NCBI GenBank assembly: GCA_050331815.1
Contig: JBHJGM010000001.1
Coordinates: 62,001 to 126,000 of the forward strand
DNA from: JBHJGM01 sp050331815
GTDB taxonomy: Bacteria; Verrucomicrobiota; Verrucomicrobiia; Opitutales; JBHJGM01
Length of the DNA: 64,000 bases
Direction of reading: 5' to 3'
Below, in pieces: positions 10,653 to 19,196 of this stretch (the stretch's first letter is position 1; each line of letters starts with the position of its first letter). The notes under the pieces were generated by a model. It was not told where the DNA came from. It searched no databases and saw only the letters and a list, made by a program, of their open reading frames with translations. A program made the translations under genes and the position numbers.

Positions 10653-11864
10653 ATGAGCACGACAGCGCAGCGTTTTGTGGCCGGGCACGTGGCGGGGCTT
10701 CCCCGCTCTGGCATTCGCGACTTTTTCGCCATCGTCTCGCAGATGAAGGACGCCGTTTCTCTGGGCATCGGCGAACCCGACTTTGTGACTCCCTGGCACA
10801 TTCGTGAGGCGGCGATCTACGCATTGGAGCAGGGTCGCACGACCTACACGGACAACCGCGGTCTGCTTTCGCTGCGCACGGCCATCAACGCCTACGTCGA
10901 GCGCACCTTCGGGCTGAGCTACCACCCGGACAGCGAGATCCTCGTCGCCGTCGGTGTTTCCGAGGCCATGGACATCGCGCTGCGGGCGGTCATCAATCCG
11001 GGCGACAAAGTTCTTTATCACGAGCCGAGCTACGTTTCCTACATGCCGAGCATTAAGCTGTGCCACGGCATACCCATCGGCGTAGCGACGAAAAGCGAGG
11101 ACCAGTTCGCGCTTGATCCCGATGCGCTCATCAACGTCTGGGAGCCCGGCTGCAAGGCCCTCATCCTGAACTTTCCGACCAACCCGACCGGCGGTGTAGT
11201 CGACCGCGAACGACTCGAGCGAATCGCGAAGTTTGCCGTTGAGAAAGACCTCGTGGTCCTCTCGGACGAGATTTACGCAGAGCTGACCTTTGAGGGCGAA
11301 CACGTCTCTATCGCGACCTTTCCGGGCATGCGCGAGCGCACCATCTTCCTGCATGGCTTTTCCAAAGCGTTTGCTATGACGGGCTGGCGTATCGGCTACG
11401 CCTGCGCTCCAGCGGAACTGACTGAGGCCATGATGAAGGTGCACCAATACTGCATGATGTGCGCCTCCATCATCAGCCAGGAGGCCGCGCGCGAAGCCCT
11501 GGTCAACGGCTCCGAGTCAGTCGCGCGCATGAAGGAGCAGTACGACCGCCGCCGGCAGTTCATCGTAAGGCGTTTCAACGAACTGGGCCTGAGTTGCCAC
11601 CTGCCCAAAGGGACTTTCTACACCTTCCCGGATATTTCCTCGACCGGGCTGGGCTCGCTTGAGTTCGCGCAGGACCTGCTCGAATCCGCGAAGGTCGCGC
11701 TGGTGCCAGGCACGGCCTTTGGTCCGAGCGGCGAGGGCTTTGTGCGGGCGAGTTTTTCGATGAGTTACGACAACCTGCTTGAAGCCTCCGATCGGCTGGG
11801 CCGCTATCTGGACAGGCGTGCCCGTCAGGCCAATCCCGGTGAGGTGCTCGCGGCACCCGCCTGA
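10653..11864 (+). CDS. PLP-dependent class I/II aminotransferase (PatA-like)
   Basis: Fold-type I aminotransferase, 403 residues from ATG 10653 (MSTTAQRFVAGHV); an ATG six codons earlier is possible. Family marks are LGIGEPDFVTPWHIREA near the N-terminus, the NFPTNPTGG segment, the LSDEIYAEL segment with the PLP-ring aspartate, and the Schiff-base lysine K238 in HGFSKAFAMTGW. A C-terminal GEGFVRASFSMSYDNL holds the substrate-carboxylate arginine. The closest well-known relatives are PatA/aspartate-type enzymes, but the amino donor cannot be settled by eye. It follows the Lrp/AsnC gene. The 207-base gap before it has no gene; it holds a CTCTGT-rich stretch of a kind often seen in intergenic DNA. 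Confidence 0.85.
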   Translation: MSTTAQRFVAGHVAGLPRSGIRDFFAIVSQMKDAVSLGIGEPDFVTPWHIREAAIYALEQGRTTYTDNRGLLSLRTAINAYVERTFGLSYHPDSEILVAVGVSEAMDIALRAVINPGDKVLYHEPSYVSYMPSIKLCHGIPIGVATKSEDQFALDPDALINVWEPGCKALILNFPTNPTGGVVDRERLERIAKFAVEKDLVVLSDEIYAELTFEGEHVSIATFPGMRERTIFLHGFSKAFAMTGWRIGYACAPAELTEAMMKVHQYCMMCASIISQEAAREALVNGSESVARMKEQYDRRRQFIVRRFNELGLSCHLPKGTFYTFPDISSTGLGSLEFAQDLLESAKVALVPGTAFGPSGEGFVRASFSMSYDNLLEASDRLGRYLDRRARQANPGEVLAAPA

Positions 11865-11883
11865 GTGGATCGGGTCGTACGCA

Positions 11884-12465
11884 ATGGCCTTTTGGGAAAA
11901 GCCGCTGATCACGTGGCGCGAGCCGCGTGAATTTGTCGAACTGGGGCGCATCATGTCGGGGCGGCCCGTGGTGGCCAACTGCTGGCTCGTCTCGCTGACC
12001 TTTCCGCTGCTCACCCTGGGCTTGCTGCTGACGCTGCTGGCTTTCGACTGGTTGCTGCGCGGGCAGCCGGTCCTGAATGTGCAGATGGTCTCGATAGCGT
12101 TTCTGCTCGGGGCACTTGGAGCCATCGCCCTGGAGTGGTTGCGGCGTCGACGGCGGCACACCATCTCCATCTACGAGGACGCCCTCACGCGCGTGACCCG
12201 CAACGGCATCCAGCGTTTTGCCATGGCCGACATCTATGGCTGGGACCTCGCGCAACCGGAGACGGTGGCTGGTGACCTGCGCATTCTTGCCCTGGAGCAT
12301 AAGACCAAGGGTCTGCTTTTCTTTGGTTTGCCCGATTCAATCACTGACGCTGCCATCATTGAGGTGTTTGGGGAGTTCGGACTCAAACGGCAGACCTACC
12401 GGCTCAACAAGCGCAAGTACTGGTTTCCTGAAGGACCGCTCGCCCAGCGCAACCAAGGTGCCTGA
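11884..12465 (+). CDS. Small inner-membrane protein with two transmembrane segments
   Basis: I start this at ATG 11884 (MAFWEKPLITW), 19 bases after the aminotransferase stop; the open frame extends upstream only as overlap with that gene. The 193-residue product has two closely spaced hydrophobic segments (about residues 30-57 and 66-87), then a basic RRRRRH stop-transfer patch and a soluble domain of about 100 residues of beta-rich character (HTISIYEDALTRVTRNGIQR, then DLRILALEHKTKGLLFFGLP). That layout, two helices followed by a PH-like cytoplasmic domain, is common among uncharacterised bacterial membrane proteins. I do not recognise a specific family. Spacing suggests cotranscription with the aminotransferase. 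Confidence 0.7.
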   Translation: MAFWEKPLITWREPREFVELGRIMSGRPVVANCWLVSLTFPLLTLGLLLTLLAFDWLLRGQPVLNVQMVSIAFLLGALGAIALEWLRRRRRHTISIYEDALTRVTRNGIQRFAMADIYGWDLAQPETVAGDLRILALEHKTKGLLFFGLPDSITDAAIIEVFGEFGLKRQTYRLNKRKYWFPEGPLAQRNQGA

Positions 12466-12525
12466 GGCACTTTGCCGGTGCTCCGGTGCGTTGACTTGGC
12501 CCGCCTCGCTTGGGAAGATCCGACC

Positions 12526-12768
12526 ATGAAGACGGTTTCCGTTAAACTGGATGAGGCCATTTTGGAACGGCTCGAGGTGGCCGCCGCTCGAAATGGGCTA
12601 TCGGTTGACGACTTCGCCGCCAGGCAATTGGAACTGGTCGCTACTGCTGCCGAGGATCGATCAGCGCAAGCGCGCGGGGCCGTTTTGGAATTGCTCGATC
12701 GCTCAGCGCAGCGGTTGAGTGCAGGTAGTGACCGAACCTGGGAGCGAGCCGATCTAGATGAGCGTTGA
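12526..12768 (+). CDS. Ribbon-helix-helix antitoxin of a VapBC-type pair
   Basis: An 80-residue protein from ATG 12526. The N-terminus TVSVKLDEAILERLEVAAAR followed by GLSVDDFAARQLE is a CopG/Arc-like ribbon-helix-helix DNA-binding segment. The C-terminal half is short, charged and probably unfolded until bound to the toxin (LLDRSAQRLSAGSDRTWERA). Its stop overlaps the start of the PIN-domain gene by 11 bases, the normal arrangement for a type II toxin-antitoxin operon, where the antitoxin represses its own promoter. An exact VapB subfamily cannot be assigned. Confidence 0.75.
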   Translation: MKTVSVKLDEAILERLEVAAARNGLSVDDFAARQLELVATAAEDRSAQARGAVLELLDRSAQRLSAGSDRTWERADLDER

Positions 12769-13189
12769 GTGCTTCCTTGATACGAACGTACGAGTCTACG
12801 CAGCAGATTCTTCAGATGCATCCCACGCCAAACCGGCGGCTGCCAGAAAATTGATTGCCGATAAGCAATTCGGTCTATCGTCGCAGGTGTTGCAGGAGTT
12901 TTTTGTGGTGGTTTCCAGAAAACTTCAGACCCCTCTGTCTACTGAAGAAGCCATAGAGGCCGTCGAGTATTTTGCCTGCTTTCCATGCGTGGCGGTCGAT
13001 TCTCATTTGGTGCTAGAGTCTATTACGGTATCGAAGCAGCATCAGTTGAATTATTGGGATGCTGCTATACTCGCAGTTGCGGTACGCCTCGGGGCCCCAC
13101 TCGTATATTCAAAAGACCTCAACCATGGCCAGCAATACGGCGAAGTACAGGTATTGAATCCCTTCCTCGATGCACTCTCCAAGTCATGA
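12758..13189 (+). CDS. PIN-domain ribonuclease toxin (VapC-like)
   Basis: A 143-residue PIN-domain protein. Acidic active-site residues can be placed: D8 in CFLDTNVRVYA, a glutamate in VLQEFFVVV, an aspartate in NYWDAAILAVA and a final one in VYSKDLNHGQ. VapC-type toxins cleave RNA, often tRNA or the sarcin-ricin loop, when the antitoxin is lost. The coding sequence is visibly more AT-rich than its neighbours, which hints at recent arrival. Its stop codon overlaps the der start (ATGA), so the toxin-antitoxin pair lies directly ahead of an essential gene and is probably translationally coupled to it. Confidence 0.85.
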   Translation: MSVECFLDTNVRVYAADSSDASHAKPAAARKLIADKQFGLSSQVLQEFFVVVSRKLQTPLSTEEAIEAVEYFACFPCVAVDSHLVLESITVSKQHQLNYWDAAILAVAVRLGAPLVYSKDLNHGQQYGEVQVLNPFLDALSKS

Positions 13190-14655
13190 ATCCTGAGCGC
13201 AGTGTAGCCATTGTGGGACGGCCCAATGTTGGCAAGAGTCGGCTCTTCAACCGGCTCGTTGGTCGGCGTGTGGCGATCGTGCATGATGAGGCCGGCATCA
13301 CACGCGACATCGTTTCGGCTGAGGTGGGCGAGGGCGACTTCACGCTGATGGACACTGGCGGTATTGGTATCGTGCCCAAAATGACGACCGCCGAAATCCA
13401 CGCCGCCACCGAGGAGCAGGTGGATTTCGCAATTCAGGCGGCGCACGCCTTGTTGTTCGTTGTCGATGGCATGGAAGGCTTGACCGCCTTGGACCAGGAG
13501 CTGACCGAGCGACTGCGCACGTATCACAAAGACGTCATTTTGGTCGTCAATAAAATCGACCAGGACCGGCACGAGGATCGCATCAGCGAATTTCATGCGC
13601 TGGGTTTCGGCGAGCCAGTGGGTGTGTCCGCCGAGCATGGCCGTAACTTTGATGTGCTCGATCAGCGCTTGCGTGCCTTGCTCGGTCCAAAGCCCAAAGC
13701 ACCTGTCGATGAACTTAAAAGCCCCGATGCCACCCACCGCATCAAGCTGTGCCTGGCCGGGCGACCCAACGTAGGCAAGAGCTCGATGGTCAACCGCCTT
13801 TTGAACGAGCGACGCGCCATTGTCAGCGACGTGCCGGGTACCACCCGCGACAGCCTGCAGGTGGACTTGGACTATCAGGCTGAGGACGGGGTGGCCCCCT
13901 GGCCGTTTCGCCTGGTGGATACGGCAGGTCTGCGCGCGCGGGCCAAGGTGAACTCGCCGGTGGAGTATTTTTCCGGCTTGCGCAGCCACCGCGCGATCAC
14001 CGGAGCCGACGTGGTCTTCCTGCTTCTGGACGCGATGGACGGGGTCACCCGTCAGGACAAAAAGCTGGCCGGTGAAATCCTTGAGGGTGGCGCCTGTCTG
14101 ATCATTGTTGTCAACAAATGGGACCTGGCCGTGGAAACGTTTCGGCGCGAGCCACTGCCGGGCTACAAGAACCTCAAAGACTTCGAGCGAAAATTCGTCG
14201 ATGCCGTGCGCAAGGAGTTGTTTTTCCTGCCGGAGTCGCCGGTGCTTTTTGCGTCCGCGCAGGAGGGTATCGCCATTCGGGAAACCCTGGAAACTGCCCG
14301 CGAGGTTTATGCGCTCAGCCAGCAAAAGTTGTCCACTTCGCAGCTCAACAAAGTCTTGAGCCAGCTCTTTGAACGCCGGCCACCCCGTGTCGTCAGCGGC
14401 AAGCGTTTCAAGGCCTACTACGGTACCCAGGTCGGCAACCGCCCGCTGCGCATCCGGCTCTTTTGCAACGCCAAGGAAAAGCTCGACGCCGCCTACGAGC
14501 GCTACCTCGAATCGGGCCTGCAGTCGGCCTTTGAACTTAGTGGCTGTCCGGTGCGCCTAGAACTGGTGGGCAAGCCCAAGGTCGACCCGAAGCAGCGCCC
14601 GTGGGTGGGCAAGGGCGCTGCGCGTGGCGAGGCCGCTCCGTCCGAAGCGGACTGA
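13186..14655 (+). CDS. der: Ribosome-assembly GTPase Der (EngA)
   Basis: A 489-residue tandem GTPase that takes part in 50S subunit maturation. The start is ATG 13186 (MNPERSVAIVG); the open frame continues upstream through the vapC region in another frame but that part is not coding. Two G1 motifs GRPNVGKS are present, near residues 11-18 and 194-201, each followed by switch and NKxD motifs (VVNKIDQD in the first, VVNKWDLAV in the second). The C-terminal 100 residues form the KH-like domain, with PPRVVSGKRFKAYYGTQV. Length is typical. The ATG overlaps the vapC stop. A hairpin at 14674-14696 (GTCCA-TGCTT-G-AAGCA-TC-TGGAC) lies just after the stop but has no T run. Confidence 0.95.
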   Translation: MNPERSVAIVGRPNVGKSRLFNRLVGRRVAIVHDEAGITRDIVSAEVGEGDFTLMDTGGIGIVPKMTTAEIHAATEEQVDFAIQAAHALLFVVDGMEGLTALDQELTERLRTYHKDVILVVNKIDQDRHEDRISEFHALGFGEPVGVSAEHGRNFDVLDQRLRALLGPKPKAPVDELKSPDATHRIKLCLAGRPNVGKSSMVNRLLNERRAIVSDVPGTTRDSLQVDLDYQAEDGVAPWPFRLVDTAGLRARAKVNSPVEYFSGLRSHRAITGADVVFLLLDAMDGVTRQDKKLAGEILEGGACLIIVVNKWDLAVETFRREPLPGYKNLKDFERKFVDAVRKELFFLPESPVLFASAQEGIAIRETLETAREVYALSQQKLSTSQLNKVLSQLFERRPPRVVSGKRFKAYYGTQVGNRPLRIRLFCNAKEKLDAAYERYLESGLQSAFELSGCPVRLELVGKPKVDPKQRPWVGKGAARGEAAPSEAD

Positions 14656-14746
14656 ACTCGCCGGCCGCGGCCAGTCCATGCTTGAAGCATCTGGACGGTG
14701 AGCCTACGGCTAGCTTTGTATTAATTTTCCCCTGACGTTATCGCTT

Positions 14747-15697
14747 ATGAGTAAGCCCATCATTTCTGAGGTTGGTTATCACGGCTGGTCATCACTGCAG
14801 CTCGACACCGGGGTCGCCCGCCTGGTCGTCCCGCGCGAGGTTGGCCCGCGCATTCTCTCCCTGACCCTCGGCGAAGGCCCCAACCTCTTTTGCAACGTCA
14901 AGGAAAGCCTCGGGCGCTCGGGCGAAGATGAGTGGCAACTGCGCGGCGGGCACCGGCTGTGGCACTCGCCGGAGGACCCCGACCGCACCTACGAGCTGGA
15001 CAACTTCCCGATCGAAGTTGAGCCGCTCACCTCAGGCAACGGCCTGAACATCACCGGCAATCCGGACGAGTTCACGCGCATGCAAAAACGCATCGAAGTT
15101 GAAGTGATCGACGAGCGCACCTTCAAGCTCACGCACAACCTCGAAAACCAGAACCTCTGGCCCGTCGAGTGTGCGCCCTGGAGCCTCAGCGTTATGAAAA
15201 AGGGCGGATATGCGGTCATCCCGCTTTTGCCCAAGGGCGATCACGAGACCGATCTGCTGCCAAATTACAGCCTCGTGCCCTGGACCTACACCGACCTGAC
15301 GCACCCCTGCTGGAACTTTGACCGCGACTTTATCGGCGTCGATACGCCGCACGCCGACGTTTCGCAAAAGCTCGGCCTGACCGCTTACCTGGGCTGGTCC
15401 GCCTATTGGCAGCCGGGCGGTACCTTCGTCAAATACGCGCCTTACGAGGTGGGCGCGACGTATCCGGATCGTGGATGCGTTTTCGAAACCTACTGCTGCG
15501 ATTTCATGATCGAGGTCGAAGCGCTCGGCCCCCTCGAATGTCTGGAGCCCGGTGACGATTGCGAACTCGTGGAGTGGTGGGGACTGCTGGAGGGCCTGCC
15601 CCGACCTGACAGCAGCGAGGCGTTCACCGAGGCGCTCCTGCCGGCGGTCGAAGCGTGGTTGAAGTCGGCGGGTCTGCCCCGGCAGGAACTTCCCTGA
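14747..15697 (+). CDS. Galactose-mutarotase-fold protein (DUF4380-like)
   Basis: A 316-residue cytoplasmic protein without signal peptide. The sequence reads like the beta-sandwich of aldose 1-epimerase relatives: a start near HGWSSLQLDTGVARLVVPRE, a VGPRILSLTLGEGPNLFC strand pair, RGGHRLWHSPEDPDRTYELD, and a paired aromatic segment PVECAPWSLSVMKKGGYAVI. This layout matches the DUF4380-type proteins often seen near carbohydrate genes in Bacteroidota and Verrucomicrobiota. The catalytic histidine/glutamate pair of true mutarotases cannot be confirmed. It stands alone with about 90 bases upstream; fmt follows 28 bases after its stop. Substrate and role are unknown. Confidence 0.6.
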   Translation: MSKPIISEVGYHGWSSLQLDTGVARLVVPREVGPRILSLTLGEGPNLFCNVKESLGRSGEDEWQLRGGHRLWHSPEDPDRTYELDNFPIEVEPLTSGNGLNITGNPDEFTRMQKRIEVEVIDERTFKLTHNLENQNLWPVECAPWSLSVMKKGGYAVIPLLPKGDHETDLLPNYSLVPWTYTDLTHPCWNFDRDFIGVDTPHADVSQKLGLTAYLGWSAYWQPGGTFVKYAPYEVGATYPDRGCVFETYCCDFMIEVEALGPLECLEPGDDCELVEWWGLLEGLPRPDSSEAFTEALLPAVEAWLKSAGLPRQELP

Positions 15698-15725
15698 GGC
15701 AGGCGTTCCCGCGATTCCCTAAATT

Positions 15726-16703
15726 GTGAGCTCGACGGTGGTATTCATGGGAGCCGACCCGATCGGCTTGCCTGTGTTTGAACGGCTCGCCCAGCTCCAC
15801 GCGGCAGGAGACATTCGACTGGCCGGGGTCATTTCTCAGCCCGCTCGGCCCAGTGGACGTGGGCGCAAGCTGCAAGCGAATGCCATCGCAGCTGCGGCGC
15901 TGGCGCACAAGCTGGATTTGCTGCGCCCGGAAAAACCCGACGACGCCACCGTCACCTGGCTGCAACAGGTCGAGGTCGACGTAATCCTCGTCATGGCCTA
16001 CGGCCATATCCTGAAAAAGAACCTGCTGGCTGTCGCGCGAAAAGAAATCGTGAACCTGCACGCCAGCATCCTGCCGAAGCTGCGCGGGGCCTCACCGGTC
16101 GAAACGGCGGTGGCCACCGGCGAAAATCAAACCGGTGTCAGCCTGATGCGCATCGTCCCGAAGATGGACGCCGGTGCGGTTTGCGACATCGAACGGGTCT
16201 GGATCACAGACAGCGATACGGGGGGCTCCGTGCGCGAGAAACTGGCCGCCTGCGCGGTCCCTTTGGTGGAACGCAACCTCGCTGACTTGCTGGCCGGCGC
16301 TGCCCGCTTTCAGCCGCAGGTCGAGGCCGAGGCGACTTACTGTCGCAAGCTCACTCGCGAGGACGGTGCGCTGGATTACGGCCATGGTGCCCAAGCGCTG
16401 GCCTGCCGCGTCCGCGGTCTGGACCCTTGGCCCGGCTGCTTTATCGAGGTCGAAACCGATCGGCGCATCAAGGTGCGTGGCGCACGCTTTCTGGCGCAAA
16501 ACGAAGCTGAACCGGGCGTTGTCCTCGGTCTGCGCGAGGAATGTTTGGCGGTCGGCACGGCTGCCGGCACGCTTTTGATAGAGCATTTGCAAAGACCCGG
16601 AGGCAAGTTGCTCCCAGCCCCGGATTTCCTGCGTGGCTTCCCGATCCCTGCCGGGACACGATTGTTAAAACGCGTGGCTCCGCCCCTGATCGAGGCGCGC
16701 TGA
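15726..16703 (+). CDS. fmt: Methionyl-tRNA formyltransferase
   Basis: A 325-residue enzyme that formylates initiator Met-tRNA with 10-formyl-tetrahydrofolate. A GTG start at 15726 (MSSTVVFMGADPIGLP) gives the normal family N-terminus; the ATG at 15747 would cut off the first beta strand. The catalytic region is VNLHASILPKLRGASPVETA, with the Asn and His of the active site, followed by the catalytic aspartate in VPKMDAGAV. The C-terminal domain (about residues 205-310) has YCRKLTREDGALDY and the RALxPWPG-like segment VRGLDPWPGCF. Length is typical. No peptide deformylase gene is next to it, unlike the common def-fmt pair. Confidence 0.93.
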   Translation: MSSTVVFMGADPIGLPVFERLAQLHAAGDIRLAGVISQPARPSGRGRKLQANAIAAAALAHKLDLLRPEKPDDATVTWLQQVEVDVILVMAYGHILKKNLLAVARKEIVNLHASILPKLRGASPVETAVATGENQTGVSLMRIVPKMDAGAVCDIERVWITDSDTGGSVREKLAACAVPLVERNLADLLAGAARFQPQVEAEATYCRKLTREDGALDYGHGAQALACRVRGLDPWPGCFIEVETDRRIKVRGARFLAQNEAEPGVVLGLREECLAVGTAAGTLLIEHLQRPGGKLLPAPDFLRGFPIPAGTRLLKRVAPPLIEAR

Positions 16704-16798
16704 GCACGCACGCTTCGCCTTTGACTTCCGGCCACGATTTCGGAAGATGACTTCCGGGGACAACGGCGACGCAGGCGCGGGGCTGCCGGATATTTGAC

Positions 16799-17413
16799 AT
16801 GAACGCACGACCTTGGATTTTGCTTTTGGGATGGTTGTTGGGCAGCACCCTGTGGGTGAGCGCGCAGAGCTCGGAATCGGTGGCAGGGCTGGCTCAGGAC
16901 GTCCAGCGCCTCGACCGGCAGGTCAAGCAACTGCAGCTCATCATCGAGCAACTGCAAGCCGAGAACCGCACGCTGCGCGGCAACATTCAGGAACTGCGCC
17001 AGTACCAGAGCGAAGTGAACGCTGCCCTCAATCAAGTGCTCGTGACCGGTCCTGGCAACGGGCAGTTACGCCAGCAATGGGAAGCTGCCGACGAAAAACT
17101 GAAGGCCGCATTGGTGGCCGAGGTCAGTCGGCAGATGAACGCCCTGGCCGCCAAGGTCGATTCCACCCTGAGCACGAGTACCGTCGCCCAAGCCGCTCGG
17201 GCGACCAACCCAGGACGGGCCTTTGAGTTCGACGACGATTTTCCGCGGTCCGGGGTCGAATACACCGTCCAGTCCGGCGACACGCTATCGGCTCTGGCGC
17301 AGCGTTTTAACAGTACCGTGCGCTACATCCAAAACGCCAACCGTATCGCCGACCCCTCGAAGTTGCACGTGGGCCGTACCCTTTTCATTCCTCAAGACAA
17401 CCCCGACAGCTAG
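16799..17413 (+). CDS. Exported coiled-coil protein with C-terminal LysM domain
   Basis: A 204-residue protein. A signal peptide (MNARPWILLLGWLLGSTLW, cleavage near VSAQS) is followed by a coiled coil of about residues 30-85 (VQRLDRQVKQLQLIIEQLQA) and a linker. One LysM domain of about residues 155-198 follows (VEYTVQSGDTLSALAQRFNS, then HVGRTLFIPQ), which binds peptidoglycan N-acetylglucosamine. This suggests a periplasmic cell-wall-associated protein, perhaps a trimeric or dimeric tether. The stop lies 11 bases before parB, so the two are likely cotranscribed. Upstream, at 16725-16756, the arms CTTCCG, CGGAAG and CTTCCG can form two mutually exclusive hairpins. Confidence 0.85.
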   Translation: MNARPWILLLGWLLGSTLWVSAQSSESVAGLAQDVQRLDRQVKQLQLIIEQLQAENRTLRGNIQELRQYQSEVNAALNQVLVTGPGNGQLRQQWEAADEKLKAALVAEVSRQMNALAAKVDSTLSTSTVAQAARATNPGRAFEFDDDFPRSGVEYTVQSGDTLSALAQRFNSTVRYIQNANRIADPSKLHVGRTLFIPQDNPDS

Positions 17414-17424
17414 CTGACACCTTC

Positions 17425-18471
17425 ATGGCGACCCAAAAGAAACGCCTTGGCCGCGGGCTGGGCAGCATCATCTCAGGTGGCGCCAGCCAAACGGCAGCCC
17501 CCGCCGAAACGGAAACTGCCCCCCGGAAATCCGCCACCCGCAAGCCGGCCGCAAAATCCAAAAAAACCGCGCCCAAAGCAGCCAAAGGCGCGAAGCCGCC
17601 GATCCTCAAGGAGCCGCAACCCGCCGACGCACCTGCGGTGCAGCCGGACACCGGTTCCAACGGCGTGCTGCCGTATCGCGAGATCCCGGTCGAACAAATT
17701 TCCAAAAGCCCCTACCAGCCACGGCGCGAAATCTCCCTGGAGAAAGTTGCCGAGCTGGCGGAAAGCATACGCTCGGAAGGGCAGTTGCAGCCGATTGTCG
17801 TGCGCGAGTTCGAGGGCGGCTACCAGCTCATCGCGGGTGAGCGGCGCTGGCGGGCGCACCAGCACCTGGGACTTGCCAAGATTTCGGCCCGCATCATCGA
17901 GGCCACGGACGCCTCGGCGGCGGTCATCTCGCTAATCGAAAATCTTCAGCGCGAACAGCTCAACCCCATCGAAGAGTCGCTCGGGCTGGCCAGCCTCATG
18001 CGCGATTTCGACCTCACGCAAGAGGCGGTGGCGGAACGGGTGGGACGCCCGCGGGCCTCGGTGGCCAATTCGCTGCGCTTGCTCAACCTCGATCGGCAGA
18101 CCCAGGGTTTCGTCGCCCGGGGGCTGCTCTCCGCCGGCCATGCCAAGGTGCTGCTGGGGCTTGAAGACGAAGCGCAGCGCCACCTGCTTGCCCAGCGTAT
18201 CGTGGAGGATGGCCTTAGCGTGCGCCAGACCGAGGACTGGGTCCGCAAAATGAAAGCCGAGCGGGGTGCCGGACGAGGCGCGGCCAATGGCTCAAACGGG
18301 CTTTCCGAAAGCGAGCAGGTCGTCCTGCGCGATTTGGAGAAACGCATAGGCTCCACCCTGAAAACGAAGGTCACGCTCAAGCACACGGCCCGCAAAGGCC
18401 GCCTGGTCATCGAGTATCGCGGCAACGAAGACCTGGAGCGCATCCTTGAGCACCTCGGTGTGCGTTCCTGA
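17425..18471 (+). CDS. parB: Chromosome-partitioning protein ParB
   Basis: A 348-residue ParB/Spo0J family CTPase and parS-binding protein. The N-terminus MATQKKRLGRGLGSIISGG carries the ParA-stimulating LGRGL motif. A long Ala/Lys/Pro-rich linker of about residues 25-70 follows, longer than usual. The ParB/Srx domain has YQPRREISLEKVAELAESIR and the GERRWRA CTP-binding motif. A helix-turn-helix (LTQEAVAERVGRPRASVANS) follows, then the C-terminal dimerisation segment. parA is not adjacent in this window, and no full parS palindrome was noticed. It follows the LysM gene by 11 bases and is probably in the same transcript. Confidence 0.93.
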   Translation: MATQKKRLGRGLGSIISGGASQTAAPAETETAPRKSATRKPAAKSKKTAPKAAKGAKPPILKEPQPADAPAVQPDTGSNGVLPYREIPVEQISKSPYQPRREISLEKVAELAESIRSEGQLQPIVVREFEGGYQLIAGERRWRAHQHLGLAKISARIIEATDASAAVISLIENLQREQLNPIEESLGLASLMRDFDLTQEAVAERVGRPRASVANSLRLLNLDRQTQGFVARGLLSAGHAKVLLGLEDEAQRHLLAQRIVEDGLSVRQTEDWVRKMKAERGAGRGAANGSNGLSESEQVVLRDLEKRIGSTLKTKVTLKHTARKGRLVIEYRGNEDLERILEHLGVRS

Positions 18472-18559
18472 GAATGGATTCCTGGTGCTGATTTCCGGCT
18501 TGATACGTTCGCATGGGCAGGGTACTTGTTGAGGTTTGCTTATTTCCGGAGATTCACGG

Positions 18560-19144
18560 ATGGAAGTCTTTCTCACCATACTTACTGCGCTGTTGACCCT
18601 CGGGCTGATCCTGGTCTGCGCATTCATGGTCATCGTGATTTTGATGCAGCGCGCCAGCAGCAACGCCGGGCTCGGCTCGGCGCTGGGTGGCGGCGCGGCG
18701 GAATCCGCTTTTGGAGGAGCCACCAGCAATGTGTTGATTCGCGCCACCGTCACGGCGGCGGTCATCTTCTTTGTTTTGGCCTACGCGCTCCATCTTCTGT
18801 ACCTCGGCACCGATACCTCGCGTCCCGAATTGAAAGACCTGCCCACTGGCGTTACGGGCGTGGTTGATCCAAAGGCCGACGAAGCTGACACCACCGAGGC
18901 TTCTTCCATGACACCCACGGTGAACGCCACTCAGGAACCCGGTGACTTCGCCCCGGAGGTTTCGGGCGCTTTTGAAGATGCGCTAGATTCGCTCGATTTG
19001 CCCGACTTGCAGGACGCGGCCGCCACGGAAGACACGCCTGCTGGTGCCTCCTCCGAAGACGTGGCTGAAACTATCGAAGCGGCCGTCGAAACTGCGCCTA
19101 CCACAGACCTCACCGAGTCGCCGGCGCTGCCAGCGGCGGAGTGA
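18560..19144 (+). CDS. secG: Preprotein translocase subunit SecG with long acidic tail
   Basis: I start at ATG 18560 (MEVFLTILTALLTLGLILV), which has a GGAG about eight bases upstream; the open frame begins earlier at a TTG. The 194-residue product has the two SecG transmembrane helices (about residues 2-26 and 54-77) joined by the conserved cytoplasmic loop MQRASSNAGLGSALGGG...FGGATSNVL. SecG stimulates SecYE-dependent export. Standard SecG ends soon after the second helix, at about 75-110 residues; here roughly 110 further residues rich in Asp, Glu, Ala, Thr and Pro follow, without recognisable fold. The tail would project from the membrane. Its function is unknown. Confidence 0.9.
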   Translation: MEVFLTILTALLTLGLILVCAFMVIVILMQRASSNAGLGSALGGGAAESAFGGATSNVLIRATVTAAVIFFVLAYALHLLYLGTDTSRPELKDLPTGVTGVVDPKADEADTTEASSMTPTVNATQEPGDFAPEVSGAFEDALDSLDLPDLQDAAATEDTPAGASSEDVAETIEAAVETAPTTDLTESPALPAAE

Positions 19145-19196
19145 TTGGGCACCGCGTTTTCGGAACCTGCGTCCCCACCTGACAGTCTAGCTTACC

